Below are positions 48,964 to 58,424 of a stretch of 64,000 nt of DNA, piece after piece. The stretch is from an uncultured Bacteroidales bacterium (GTDB lineage Bacteria; Bacteroidota; Bacteroidia; Bacteroidales; ML635J-15), in contig CALDKB010000048.1 of the NCBI GenBank assembly GCA_937899245.1, forward strand, positions 62,001 to 126,000. Reading direction: 5' to 3'. The notes under the pieces were generated by a model that was given only the letters and a program-made list of their open reading frames with translations, made no database searches and had not been told where the DNA came from. The position numbers and the translations under genes were made by a program. How positions within the stretch are numbered: the first letter of the stretch is position 1; the number at the start of each line of letters is the position of its first letter.

Positions 48964-51900
48964 ATGAAGGCAAATATTGTCGGTTTGTTTAGCAGCTTAT
49001 TATCGGTCGTTGTTAAATCTATTTTTGGTGGTATAAATGCAAAGTTTGTAGTGCTGCTTGTTGTGGCATTGGGAATGTGGGGAGGAGCGAGAGGAGAAAC
49101 AATAAGTGGAACAACATATAATACATCATCAACTTCATCATTGCCTATAGGATGGACAGGAAGCGGATCTGGAACAAGTTATATTCAACTAACATCATCC
49201 TCCAACTATATCCAAACAGACAATTTTTGCCAAAATGGTTTTACATCAATAAAAATAAAAGCAAGAAAATATGGAGGTCCTTCTGACGCACAAGCATTAA
49301 TCTCTGCTTCGTGGTATGATGCGACTTCGGGAACAGAAACTATACTAGGAACTATTACACCGACAAATACAACTTTAACTGATTACACAATATCAACACC
49401 AGTAAATCCTAGTGCTAATACAAACGGATATATTAAAATTCAATGTAAAGGCGCAAGTTCAAGTAAAGGGTCCGGAGTTTCACAAGTAACAATTACTTTT
49501 TCAAGCTGTGGAAGTTCATCATATAATGTTACCTTTAATGCAGGCACTGGTTCTTGCACATCAGAATCTTTAACAGAATCAAGTGCTGGTGCTGGTGTAA
49601 CACTACCAACAGCAACGCCATCTTCTGCTTGTGCTGCTGCTGGTTGGTCATTTGCCGGTTGGGCTACTGCAACTTGTAGCGAAACAACAACAGCACCAAT
49701 TTTTGTTGGTCAAGCATGTGATACATATCATCCAACGGCAGATTGCACTTTGTATGCGGTGTATAAACAGGGTGAAGTTGGTGAAATGGAGAAAACATAT
49801 GGCTGGGAAACTAATGATGATGTTACTTTTTGGTCTTTTTATAACTTAGTATCTTCTGCTACAATAACTGCCCATCAAGGAAGCAATTATGGTTCAAATG
49901 GTTCTACCACAACGGCCAGTATACAAACAAAAAATATTATATCTCATCCGATTTCGATATCATGTTACTATTCAAAAACTACAACAAATACCAACACATC
50001 GTCTTTGTTTAAAATTCAGGTTTCTTCTAATGGTTCAGAATGGAATGATGTCGCAAGTGGGAGAACAATGGATAATGTTACGAAGGAAACATGGTACGAA
50101 TTATCCGCAGACTTATCATCATATACGAATATGTATATAAGAGTATATTACACAGGTACCAATGCAAATAGAGCCTTGGATGATGTAATACTAAGATTTG
50201 AGGATGCTGCTTATACATATAATTCCAATCCTTCTTGTTCTGCCCCTACAACTGCAACAATCACATATAATGCAAATGGCGGTACGGGGACTACAGAGTC
50301 TCAAACCGACAATATCGGTGCTACAGTTCAGCTGAGAGCTAACGGATTTACTGCTCCTACAGGCAAATACTTTGCAGGATGGAACACTTCTGCCAACGGT
50401 TCCGGTACTTCGTATGGCGCAGGCTCCAATTACACACTATCATCAAACATAACTCTTTACGCACAGTGGACCGCATATGCCGTTACTGCACAATCAAACG
50501 ACAACAATCTCGGCACTGTTTCTTGTGATGGTTTTACAATTACTGCTACACCTGGCGATTGCTCACAATACGCAACTCCAGCATATACTGTAATGAGCGG
50601 CTCTGCAACTGTTTTGCAAAACGGAGATTCTTTTACTGTGACACCTTCAAGTGATTGCAATATAAGAATAAATTTTGAATCGAAGCCGGCATATAACGTA
50701 ACTTGGCATGTTAGCGGCCAGGCGGATGATGTTGATATTTATTGTTCTGGATCGAGCATAGTTGCGCCAAGCAATCCTGCGTCATGTGATGGCGAAAAAG
50801 TTTTTGTAGGTTGGTCAACTGCTCCAGTGGAGGAGACAGATGTTGCTCCAACTTTGTATTCAAAGGCACAACTCGATGGTACAATAGTTTCTGCAAATCT
50901 TAATTATTATGCAGTATTTGCAGATGTTGAAGGAAGCGTAGAATCTTGGACTCAAGTTACTAGTTTATCAAATATCACCGATGGTATTTATGTCATTGTT
51001 AACTCGGGATATTATTTGCCAAATACAAATACAGGTTCTACCACTGCTCCAATAGCAAGAACATTAACAAACACAGTTCATGATAATACACTTGAAGGAA
51101 TAATAAGTAGTGATATGCAGTGGTCTTTTGCCGGCACATCAAGCGCAATGACAATCCGTCCTAATATTGAAAGCTCCACAGATTATTTATATGAGACTGA
51201 AGCCAACAATGGGTTAAGAGTTTATACGACAAATGACACATGGGCTTTTGAAACAAATGGTGTTGGTACATTTGCAATGAAAGGATCTAACAATAGGAGA
51301 TATTGTGCAGTATACAATAATCAAGATTGGAGATCGTACACGACTGCAACTCATTCTAATTACATGGATGGAGGCAAGCTCTATCTTTATAAGAAAAGCG
51401 GAGGGGCTTCTTATTCTGCCTTTACAACTAACTGCTGCTCAGGCGACCGTTACGCAGTTTCATTCTCTCCAAGCAGTTTCGAAACATACACGAACTTTGA
51501 AACAAGCACTCTCGTAGCATCGCACGAAGGAAATGTTGCCGGAACTTGGGAACTCACTTGCTCGCCAGCAGCAACAACGGCTTCTATTGCAAGCAACGGA
51601 ACAATAACTTTTGAGGCTGCAACAACGGGAACATACAGTCTTACCGCTAAGTTTATACCTTCTGGCGCAGGTGCTTGTCCTTCAGCAAAAAGCATAAACG
51701 TTGTCGTAAACGATTGTCATATTGATGTTCCAGAACCAACTTATACCGCCACATTGACTTCGGTTACGTTAAACTGGTCGCCTGTCGCCGATGCCGAAGT
51801 GTATGAAATAGTTTGGGATGACGGTGAAGAACCGTTGCTAGTAACAACAAATACGGCTACTATAAATACATTGCCTTCATGCTCAACATATTCGTATACT

Positions 51901-54900
51901 ATAAGGGCAATTCCAGCAGAAGGGTCGGGCAGATGTGCATCGGAAATCTACATTGGTACGGCAACTACAACTTGTCCTTCAAAGGAATTTTCTCTTGTGA
52001 CAAGTACACAAGACCTTGTTGCTGGCGAGGATTACATTATTGCAAGTGGTTATTCTGGAACAGTAAAGGTTTTGTCGCAACAAAAAGCCAACAATAGAGG
52101 AACTGCTAATGTAGTTGTTGACGATGGCAATATTTCTTTAACTGGTGATGAAATTGCCAGCATGAGTACAGAAGAAAAGGTATATGTTCTAACTCTTGGC
52201 GGTGCAAGTGGCGAATGGACTTTGTATGATGTAGTAAATGACGGTTATCTTTATGCGGCAAGTAGTTCCGACAATCATTTAAAGACTCATGCAGAAAATG
52301 ATAACAATGGTAAATGGACTATTTCTTTGGAGACCGGCGGAGCCGCAACCTTTACAGCCCAAGGTTCAAACTCACGTAATAAATTGAGATACAATAGCGA
52401 TAACACTTTATTCTCTTGCTATTCGTCAGGGCAAAATGCTGTATATCTATTCAGGGAAAAAGGTTCCATAAAGACATCAGTAGAAGTAATTCCCGGGCTT
52501 GGATATTGTGATGGCGAAGTAAATTCTATTTCTCAAACATTTACGGTTTCTGCTAGCAGAGTGGATGCTTCTTCCGTAAAACTAACGGCAAGTGCCGATT
52601 TCGAAATTAGCCTGACGGAAAATGGAACGTTTGCAGAAACACTCTCATTGCCGCTTATTGATAACGAACTTGCCGAAACTACAATTTATGTAAGATTGAA
52701 AACAGGACTTTCCGTCGGCAATTATATAGGAAGCATTGCTGTTGGAGCTTATAACGGGAATACATTTGTCGTTAACGGGCCTTCAATTCAATTGTCCGGA
52801 GCAGTTTCTGAATCTAGCATAACAGCATTGTCGTATTTGTGTGCTACTAATGAAACGGTGACTATCAATGTCGGTAGTACATGTACGACAGGACAGCGCT
52901 ACGCAATTGCAATACGCGAAGGAGGAGTAAATCCACCTCATTCCCTTGGCAGCAACGAAACGATTGCTGTAGGAACATCTTTTGGCGGTTCTATTCCATA
53001 TTCATGGGTAATTTATAATGCCATAGGAGAAGTGCCTGGCGAGGTAACGGCATCAGGCGTTGTGCCAGGAACAGATTATAAGATTCAGGCATACAGATGG
53101 AATGGCTCAAGTTGGGAAGGAGTAAAAACATGTAAAATTACAACTCCACGAATAACTGGATTGACCTATTCTGACCTTGCTGACGGTTATGGCTCGTTCT
53201 CGTGGTCGATGACAAATGCGTTGTGCAGAGATGATTATAATTATGTTGTTACATATTCAACAGAGCATGTATCTGCAGATTGCGCCTCTGTAAACGATGG
53301 CCATAGTTCGGGTTCGTTAACCCATTATTCAACCGCAGAAACCTTAACATCTGGCACAACTTATTATGCTCGTGTTTTCTTGCTTTTTGATGGCGAAATC
53401 TGTTCGGCAAGCGATGAAATTTCTTTCACTCCGTCTGCTATTACCATCCTTAAACCTGGCGATTTGGCTGTAATTGGTATCAATAACACAGTTGTGGATG
53501 GAAATGGTGACGGTGGTCCGGATGAGATAAGTTTCGTTGTTTTCAAGGATATTGCCAATGGAACATCTATCGATTTCACCGATAACGGGTACGAACGCAT
53601 ATATGCAGGTCGCTGGGGAACTACCGAGGGTATTTTCCGTCTTACTTGGAATGGCGGCTGCGCATTGGAAATGGGTAGTGTGATTACTATTTCCGAAACG
53701 CAAGGAAATATTGGTTCAACAACATCTACTCCTGCAAAACCACCTGTTATCGGTACAAATATTAATGTGTACACAAACGGAGTCCTCGACAATTCGCACT
53801 GGTCGATTTCTATGCTCAGTCCTGGACCTTTGGACCTAAACGACTTGGATCAGATTTGGTTCATGCAAGGTGGTTCGTGGGAGCTAGACGAGACTCTGCA
53901 AACAACAAAACATCATGCGTATTATACTGGTAATGTACTGTATGGTTTTACAGCATCGGGATGGATTGAAAACCCTAATTACGACAAGCGTACAATAGAT
54001 GGTATCGAACGGGGAACAAAAGGATCGACAATGTTCCCTGGTCAGGATTGTTTTACAACGAATGTGATGATGAACCATGGTATTGCAAAATATACAGGAT
54101 CATTGGAACCTGCTACAAAGCGTGAGTGGATTACAAGACTAAACGACAAGGAGAATTGGACATCGTATGTAAATGTAGAGTCTGGTGGTGTCGTTGTGAC
54201 ATTAGGAAGGGATTTGTACAATGCGGCAGAAAGAAACTATCGTACATATTCTGGTAAATTTAATGTTATAGATGGCGAAACTTTCACCGCTGGCAAATGG
54301 TCGGGTACAAAGAACGGCAGCTGGTGCAATTGTGCAAATTGGTTGAGTCTTGCAGTTCCTAACGAGGACAACGATGTAATTGTTCCTCCTGTTACAACAA
54401 ACGAACTTCTTCTTACTGCCGATGAGGAAAATGTTGCAAAATGCAAGATATTAACAATTTTGGATGGTGGAAATATCGCAAACGAGGATGGCGCCAGCCT
54501 TTGGGTAGTAAATGATATTACAATTGAAGCCGGCGGAACTTTCCAGCCAAGCGACAATAGCGAATTGAATTTATATGTTGGCGGTAATGTCGTAAATAAT
54601 GGAACTTTCAAGACAAACGAGTATTTGTCGCTGACTCTTACTTCTGAAAATGCACAGACGATTGCAGATGTTTCGGAAGGTGACTTTGTCCTCAACAATT
54701 TGACATTTACGGCTGATGGGCATTCTTTTGATGCGGATACAATAAAATTGCATGGCGATTTTAGCGCCTCTGCAAACGGCTTGGAAAATCAACATGTAAG
54801 TTTTGCCGGAACTTCCCTGCAGAAAATTACAAATAGTACAGTTATTTCAAATCTTACGATGAACAATACTGGCGATGGCGTTGTAATTTCTTCCGGAAAT

Positions 54901-56064
54901 ACTTTGACGATAACCGATGAGGCAACATTTACAGATGGCGCTTTGCTAGGGAATGTAATTTTCAATTCGGAAGCTGTTGTTGTCGGTGATTTAACTTACA
55001 ACAGCTACGTTCAGGGTCCGGTAACAAAGAGAGCTAGTGCTAATGCATTTACATTCCCAACTGGTAGCAATGGAATGCTCGGACAGGTTTCTGTCGGTGG
55101 TTTGTCGGCTGATGCTACTGTATCTTTCGGTCATAATCCGGATGGTTTTTCTTCCAATGAAATGCCAAGCTGGTGGAATCAGAATAATATGTGCGAAGGC
55201 GATGGAGAAAACGAAAAGTTAGATCATGTGAGCAATATGTTGAACTGGACAGTTGGTACAAATGCAAACATTGAAGACGTTACTTTCTCGGCGGTTTCAA
55301 GTTCTGATGTTCAGTTTAATGAGGCGACAGAAGCTCGCGATGCCAATGCGATTAAAGTTGCCGTTTATGATGACTGTTGGAAAAACATCGGCGGTTCGGC
55401 AACTGTGGTTGACGAATCTTCACACCACGAAATTACAGTTTCAGGAGTGAACATTGCTCGTACTAATCGTGCTGGTGGACAAATTACTTTTGGTTCACTT
55501 GTCCATCAAACCTTGCTTCCTATCGAACTGTTGTCGTTCTCGGCTTCTTGTATGGGCAACGGCATTGTCGTTTCGTGGTCAACGGCTTCGGAACACAATA
55601 ATGATTACTTCGTGCTCGAACGTTCGGTAGACGCAGTTAATTTCAGCGGAATCGCTCAAATAAGGGGCGCTGGCAATTCAATTGAAAACTTGGATTATTC
55701 ATACAATGACAATTCGGCGAACAATGGCGAAAATTATTATCGTCTTGTTCAGGTCGATTATGATGGAACCCGTACGGTTTCCGAAATTATCGTGGCAAAT
55801 TGTTTGTTCAATGATGTGGCTAAAAGGAATGTTGGTGTTTATCCTAATCCATTTGGCGATGAGTTTACTATTGTGTTGGAGAAATTCAATGGCAATGCAG
55901 ACGTTGAGATTTTCGATATGCTTGGTCGTATCGTTTATGAAAATAAGGTTAATGCAAAATGCGTTTGCGAGTTGAATGTTAAGTTTGACTTTGCTCCAGC
56001 TACATACAATTTAAGAATAACCTCAGGCGATGTTGTGATAAACAAGCAGATTGTAAAGCAATAG
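48964..56064 (+). CDS. Giant adhesin-like protein with T9SS type A sorting domain
   Basis: This 2366-residue protein starts with an extended N-terminal region with a hydrophobic core (about 22-40) as export signal. The body is a chain of extracellular beta domains: choice-of-anchor-like jelly rolls (about 47-185 and 280-420), three InlB/Listeria-Bacteroides-type repeats (FNAGTGS near 190; TITYNANGGTGTTE to LYAQW near 432-500; VTWHVSG to YYAVFAD near 576-655), two related domains of unknown type (about 660-813 and 1006-1168), a fibronectin III-like domain (about 924-1003), a lamin-tail-like domain (about 1495-1590), a beta-helix-like stretch (about 1800-2010), and a type A sorting domain from VGVYPNPFGDEF (about 2290) to the end. 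It should be exported by Sec and SprA and attached to the surface, probably for adhesion. The divergent PorP/SprF operon may assist. It ends in a hairpin with a REP-like core. Confidence 0.88.
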   Translation: MKANIVGLFSSLLSVVVKSIFGGINAKFVVLLVVALGMWGGARGETISGTTYNTSSTSSLPIGWTGSGSGTSYIQLTSSSNYIQTDNFCQNGFTSIKIKARKYGGPSDAQALISASWYDATSGTETILGTITPTNTTLTDYTISTPVNPSANTNGYIKIQCKGASSSKGSGVSQVTITFSSCGSSSYNVTFNAGTGSCTSESLTESSAGAGVTLPTATPSSACAAAGWSFAGWATATCSETTTAPIFVGQACDTYHPTADCTLYAVYKQGEVGEMEKTYGWETNDDVTFWSFYNLVSSATITAHQGSNYGSNGSTTTASIQTKNIISHPISISCYYSKTTTNTNTSSLFKIQVSSNGSEWNDVASGRTMDNVTKETWYELSADLSSYTNMYIRVYYTGTNANRALDDVILRFEDAAYTYNSNPSCSAPTTATITYNANGGTGTTESQTDNIGATVQLRANGFTAPTGKYFAGWNTSANGSGTSYGAGSNYTLSSNITLYAQWTAYAVTAQSNDNNLGTVSCDGFTITATPGDCSQYATPAYTVMSGSATVLQNGDSFTVTPSSDCNIRINFESKPAYNVTWHVSGQADDVDIYCSGSSIVAPSNPASCDGEKVFVGWSTAPVEETDVAPTLYSKAQLDGTIVSANLNYYAVFADVEGSVESWTQVTSLSNITDGIYVIVNSGYYLPNTNTGSTTAPIARTLTNTVHDNTLEGIISSDMQWSFAGTSSAMTIRPNIESSTDYLYETEANNGLRVYTTNDTWAFETNGVGTFAMKGSNNRRYCAVYNNQDWRSYTTATHSNYMDGGKLYLYKKSGGASYSAFTTNCCSGDRYAVSFSPSSFETYTNFETSTLVASHEGNVAGTWELTCSPAATTASIASNGTITFEAATTGTYSLTAKFIPSGAGACPSAKSINVVVNDCHIDVPEPTYTATLTSVTLNWSPVADAEVYEIVWDDGEEPLLVTTNTATINTLPSCSTYSYTIRAIPAEGSGRCASEIYIGTATTTCPSKEFSLVTSTQDLVAGEDYIIASGYSGTVKVLSQQKANNRGTANVVVDDGNISLTGDEIASMSTEEKVYVLTLGGASGEWTLYDVVNDGYLYAASSSDNHLKTHAENDNNGKWTISLETGGAATFTAQGSNSRNKLRYNSDNTLFSCYSSGQNAVYLFREKGSIKTSVEVIPGLGYCDGEVNSISQTFTVSASRVDASSVKLTASADFEISLTENGTFAETLSLPLIDNELAETTIYVRLKTGLSVGNYIGSIAVGAYNGNTFVVNGPSIQLSGAVSESSITALSYLCATNETVTINVGSTCTTGQRYAIAIREGGVNPPHSLGSNETIAVGTSFGGSIPYSWVIYNAIGEVPGEVTASGVVPGTDYKIQAYRWNGSSWEGVKTCKITTPRITGLTYSDLADGYGSFSWSMTNALCRDDYNYVVTYSTEHVSADCASVNDGHSSGSLTHYSTAETLTSGTTYYARVFLLFDGEICSASDEISFTPSAITILKPGDLAVIGINNTVVDGNGDGGPDEISFVVFKDIANGTSIDFTDNGYERIYAGRWGTTEGIFRLTWNGGCALEMGSVITISETQGNIGSTTSTPAKPPVIGTNINVYTNGVLDNSHWSISMLSPGPLDLNDLDQIWFMQGGSWELDETLQTTKHHAYYTGNVLYGFTASGWIENPNYDKRTIDGIERGTKGSTMFPGQDCFTTNVMMNHGIAKYTGSLEPATKREWITRLNDKENWTSYVNVESGGVVVTLGRDLYNAAERNYRTYSGKFNVIDGETFTAGKWSGTKNGSWCNCANWLSLAVPNEDNDVIVPPVTTNELLLTADEENVAKCKILTILDGGNIANEDGASLWVVNDITIEAGGTFQPSDNSELNLYVGGNVVNNGTFKTNEYLSLTLTSENAQTIADVSEGDFVLNNLTFTADGHSFDADTIKLHGDFSASANGLENQHVSFAGTSLQKITNSTVISNLTMNNTGDGVVISSGNTLTITDEATFTDGALLGNVIFNSEAVVVGDLTYNSYVQGPVTKRASANAFTFPTGSNGMLGQVSVGGLSADATVSFGHNPDGFSSNEMPSWWNQNNMCEGDGENEKLDHVSNMLNWTVGTNANIEDVTFSAVSSSDVQFNEATEARDANAIKVAVYDDCWKNIGGSATVVDESSHHEITVSGVNIARTNRAGGQITFGSLVHQTLLPIELLSFSASCMGNGIVVSWSTASEHNNDYFVLERSVDAVNFSGIAQIRGAGNSIENLDYSYNDNSANNGENYYRLVQVDYDGTRTVSEIIVANCLFNDVAKRNVGVYPNPFGDEFTIVLEKFNGNADVEIFDMLGRIVYENKVNAKCVCELNVKFDFAPATYNLRITSGDVVINKQIVKQ

Positions 56065-56097
56065 GAAGTCAAGACTACTTATATAATAAACGAAAAA

Positions 56098-56158
56098 CGC
56101 TCCCACTTTCCAGATCCAGAATCAAGTTCAGGATGACGAAAATGGGAGCGCTTTTTTT
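56098..56158. repeat. Bidirectional terminator enclosing a REP-like palindrome (copy 2)
   Basis: CGCTCCCA (56098-56105) pairs with TGGGAGCG (56143-56150), flanked by A-run and T-run, between the convergent adhesin and thiL genes. The loop (56110-56140), read on the minus strand, is TTCGTCATCCTGAACTTG followed by ATTCTGGATCTGG, which is very close to the CGTCATCCTGAACTTG-type palindromic repeat seen in many bacterial genomes. Copy 1 is at 22795-22854. Confidence 0.8.
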
Positions 56159-56195
56159 GAATTTGAAAGAATAATCCGCTTTGCTCTCAATTTAT

Positions 56196-57248
56196 TTATT
56201 CATCGCCTTTCAATGGATTCCATCCCTGTGCCTTTAGTTCAAGTTCTACACCATTGCGGGCAACAAATTTACTTTCTTCTTTCTGGTCGCAAATGTAGCC
56301 GATGATTGAAACGTCTGGAATTTGTTCGATGAGGTCTTTTTTGTCAAGAGGAACCGTGAATAAAAGTTCGTAGTCTTCTCCTCCGTTCATTGCTGCAAGA
56401 CTTGGGTCGAGACGGAATTTTTCGCTGACAACTTCCGTTTGGTCATGTATAGGAATTTTTTCTTCGTAAACGCGACATCCAACGCCAGATTCCTTGCAGA
56501 TATGCATAAGTTCCGATGATAGTCCGTCCGAAATGTCCATCATTGAATTTGGTACTATTCCACGCTTGGCAAATTCTCGTACAATGTCGCGGCGTGGTTC
56601 CGGTTTTAACTGACGTTCGATAACGTATTCGTACCCGTTAAGTTCAGGTTGTGTGTCCTTGTCGTCCATGTAAAGTTTAGCTTCGCGTTCGAGGACTTTA
56701 AGCCCCATATATGCTCCGCCAAGATCACCACTTACGCAGATAAGGTCGTTTTTCTTTGCTCCGCTACGGTATGAGATGTCTTCCTTCTTTGCCTGTCCGA
56801 TGGCTGTGATGTTTATAAAAAGCCCCGACATTGAGCTTGTCGTGTCGCCACCGATAAGTTCAACATCGAAACGGTCGCATGCCAGTTTTATGCCTTCGTA
56901 CAATTGTTCCATTGCGGCTACGGAAAACTTGCGGCTTAATGCTATTGACACCGTTATGTATTTTGGAGTGCCGTTCATGGCGTAAATGTCGCTGAGATTT
57001 ACAGCAACGGCCTTGTAGCCAAGATGTTTCAATGGAGTATAGATAAGGTTGAAATGAACGCCTTCGACTAGCAGGTCGGTAGTGACAAGGTTGCAGATGT
57101 CGCCACATTCAAATACTGCGCAATCGTCGCCTATGCCTTTGATAAGGTTCTTGTCTATTACGGTTAAGTCTTTGGTTAAGTGTTCTATAAGTCCGAATTC
57201 TCCAAGTTCGGATATTTCAACCGGCTTTTTGTTTTCCTTGCTGTCCAT
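56196..57248 (-). CDS. thiL: Thiamine-monophosphate kinase
   Basis: This 350-residue enzyme phosphorylates thiamine monophosphate to the active cofactor. The ThiL/PurM-like fold is clear: LGEFGLIEHLTKD at the N-terminus, KGIGDDCAVF near 39-48 with Mg-binding aspartates, TTDLLVEGVHFNL near 57-69, LIGGDTTSSMSG, SGDLGGAYMGLKVLE, SMMDISDGLSSEL and MNGGEDYELLFTVP. The length is a little above that of E. coli ThiL. No TPP riboswitch is seen upstream, and no other thiamine genes are nearby. The start at 57248 has a TACCTTTG element 22 bases upstream, back to back with the promoter of the divergent gene. Confidence 0.96.
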   Translation of the reverse strand: MDSKENKKPVEISELGEFGLIEHLTKDLTVIDKNLIKGIGDDCAVFECGDICNLVTTDLLVEGVHFNLIYTPLKHLGYKAVAVNLSDIYAMNGTPKYITVSIALSRKFSVAAMEQLYEGIKLACDRFDVELIGGDTTSSMSGLFINITAIGQAKKEDISYRSGAKKNDLICVSGDLGGAYMGLKVLEREAKLYMDDKDTQPELNGYEYVIERQLKPEPRRDIVREFAKRGIVPNSMMDISDGLSSELMHICKESGVGCRVYEEKIPIHDQTEVVSEKFRLDPSLAAMNGGEDYELLFTVPLDKKDLIEQIPDVSIIGYICDQKEESKFVARNGVELELKAQGWNPLKGDE

Positions 57249-57269
57249 ATTTTTTGCTTAAAAGTTTTG

Positions 57270-57277
57270 CAAAGGTA
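57270..57277 (-). promoter_or_regulatory. TAnnTTTG promoter element for thiL
   Basis: TACCTTTG (followed by C) on the minus strand, 21 bases before the thiL ATG; the divergent promoter is 20 bases away. Confidence 0.5.
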
Positions 57278-57297
57278 TTATTTTTGGCTTTTTGTTG

Positions 57298-57305
57298 TAT
57301 ATTTG
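57298..57305 (+). promoter_or_regulatory. TAnnTTTG promoter element for the tandem-repeat gene
   Basis: TATATTTG (followed by C), 17 bases before the ATG at 57323. Confidence 0.5.
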
Positions 57306-57322
57306 CAAGACAAAAAATACAA

Positions 57323-58423
57323 ATGAAGTCGACACTAGCCCATATTCAAACACTTTTTCTGCTGATACTTTGCTCTGCTTGGTGTTATGGACAGAGTTTG
57401 TCGTTCTATAATGATTATCTGAACAATGTTTGGATCTTTGATAATTGTCAGACAAAGCAGATTGAACATCAGTCGCTTAGGTCGTATGGCGTAGGTAATA
57501 CTTCGTTTGTTTACGTGGACAATTCCGGCGGGCTGAAAATATATCACAATCATTTTCTGCATAGTGCCAGCAGTTTTGTTACTAGCTATAAGGTTACCGA
57601 CAACATAATTCCGTTCTGCATGAATACGCAGTTGAAGATTTTCGACGATGGAAATTTCTGGACTTTGTGCGCAAGTGCTGAAAAATATTGGGCAGACGAC
57701 GATGTTGTCATTTGGTTCAACGATATGCAGAATATGCTCATGGGCTACTGGAACGGCAATACCTTTACGCTTGACGATGCCTTGTCGTCGGGCGAGGCCG
57801 GAGAGGTTTACGTTGGCGAGAACATTGCTGCTTTTGTCGATGTAAACGGCTGGCTAAATTATTTTTATCTAGGGCAAGTCGACCAGCTTCTTTATTATAA
57901 GAATTTGGTTAGCATAAATTTGGGACGTGATATTATTGCCTTTGTCGATGGTAGTACAGGAATGTTCCAGACGTTTTACCAAAACGAATTCGTCGATCTT
58001 GAAGATTTTGCTCCTACGTCATACAAGTGTGGTGATGGCATGGTTGCATACGTAGACGCCTCGTCGTACCTGAAGGTGTTTGAAGGTTTCCAGACCCGAA
58101 CAATCTCCTTTGATGAACCTGATTTTTATGAGGTGGAGGATGAAATTATGGTTTTTGGCGTTCAGGATTATTTCAAGGCATATGTAAACGGCAAGGTCTA
58201 TACGCTTGAAAGTTTTATCCCCGAGAAATATCAAATCAACAATAAGTCGGTAGCTTATATCGACCAGATGGGAAACTTGAAATATTTCGACGGCACCAAG
58301 TCGGAGGTTATTTCGTACGAAAAGGTTTCTGATTTTGAACTTACCGGCGATGCCGTAAGGTATTCGTTCGGAGTTAAGTCCGAAAGCATTTATTACAACG
58401 GCAAAACATACAAAAACGATTAG
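57323..58423 (+). CDS. Secreted protein of about nine tandem ~36-residue repeats, unknown function
   Basis: The protein (366 aa) has a signal peptide (about 1-24, ending in CSAWCYGQ). Almost all of the mature part is built from about nine degenerate units of roughly 36 residues. The common pattern is SYKxGDxIxAFVDxxGxLKxF followed by a short turn and a hydrophobic-acidic strand. Clear examples are SYGVGNTSFVYVDNSGGLKI, RDIIAFVDGSTGMFQTFY, SYKCGDGMVAYVDASSYLKV and KYQINNKSVAYIDQMGNLKY. It could form a beta-propeller or beta-solenoid. I do not recognise a named family. The queG start is 1 base past the stop, so the two are co-transcribed, possibly for historical rather than functional reasons. 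Confidence 0.85.
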   Translation: MKSTLAHIQTLFLLILCSAWCYGQSLSFYNDYLNNVWIFDNCQTKQIEHQSLRSYGVGNTSFVYVDNSGGLKIYHNHFLHSASSFVTSYKVTDNIIPFCMNTQLKIFDDGNFWTLCASAEKYWADDDVVIWFNDMQNMLMGYWNGNTFTLDDALSSGEAGEVYVGENIAAFVDVNGWLNYFYLGQVDQLLYYKNLVSINLGRDIIAFVDGSTGMFQTFYQNEFVDLEDFAPTSYKCGDGMVAYVDASSYLKVFEGFQTRTISFDEPDFYEVEDEIMVFGVQDYFKAYVNGKVYTLESFIPEKYQINNKSVAYIDQMGNLKYFDGTKSEVISYEKVSDFELTGDAVRYSFGVKSESIYYNGKTYKND

Positions 58424-58424
58424 A

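Noticed and set aside
57249..57322. Possible TPP riboswitch in front of thiL
   Set aside because: The leader on the minus strand is only about 15-20 bases and lacks the CUGAGA element.
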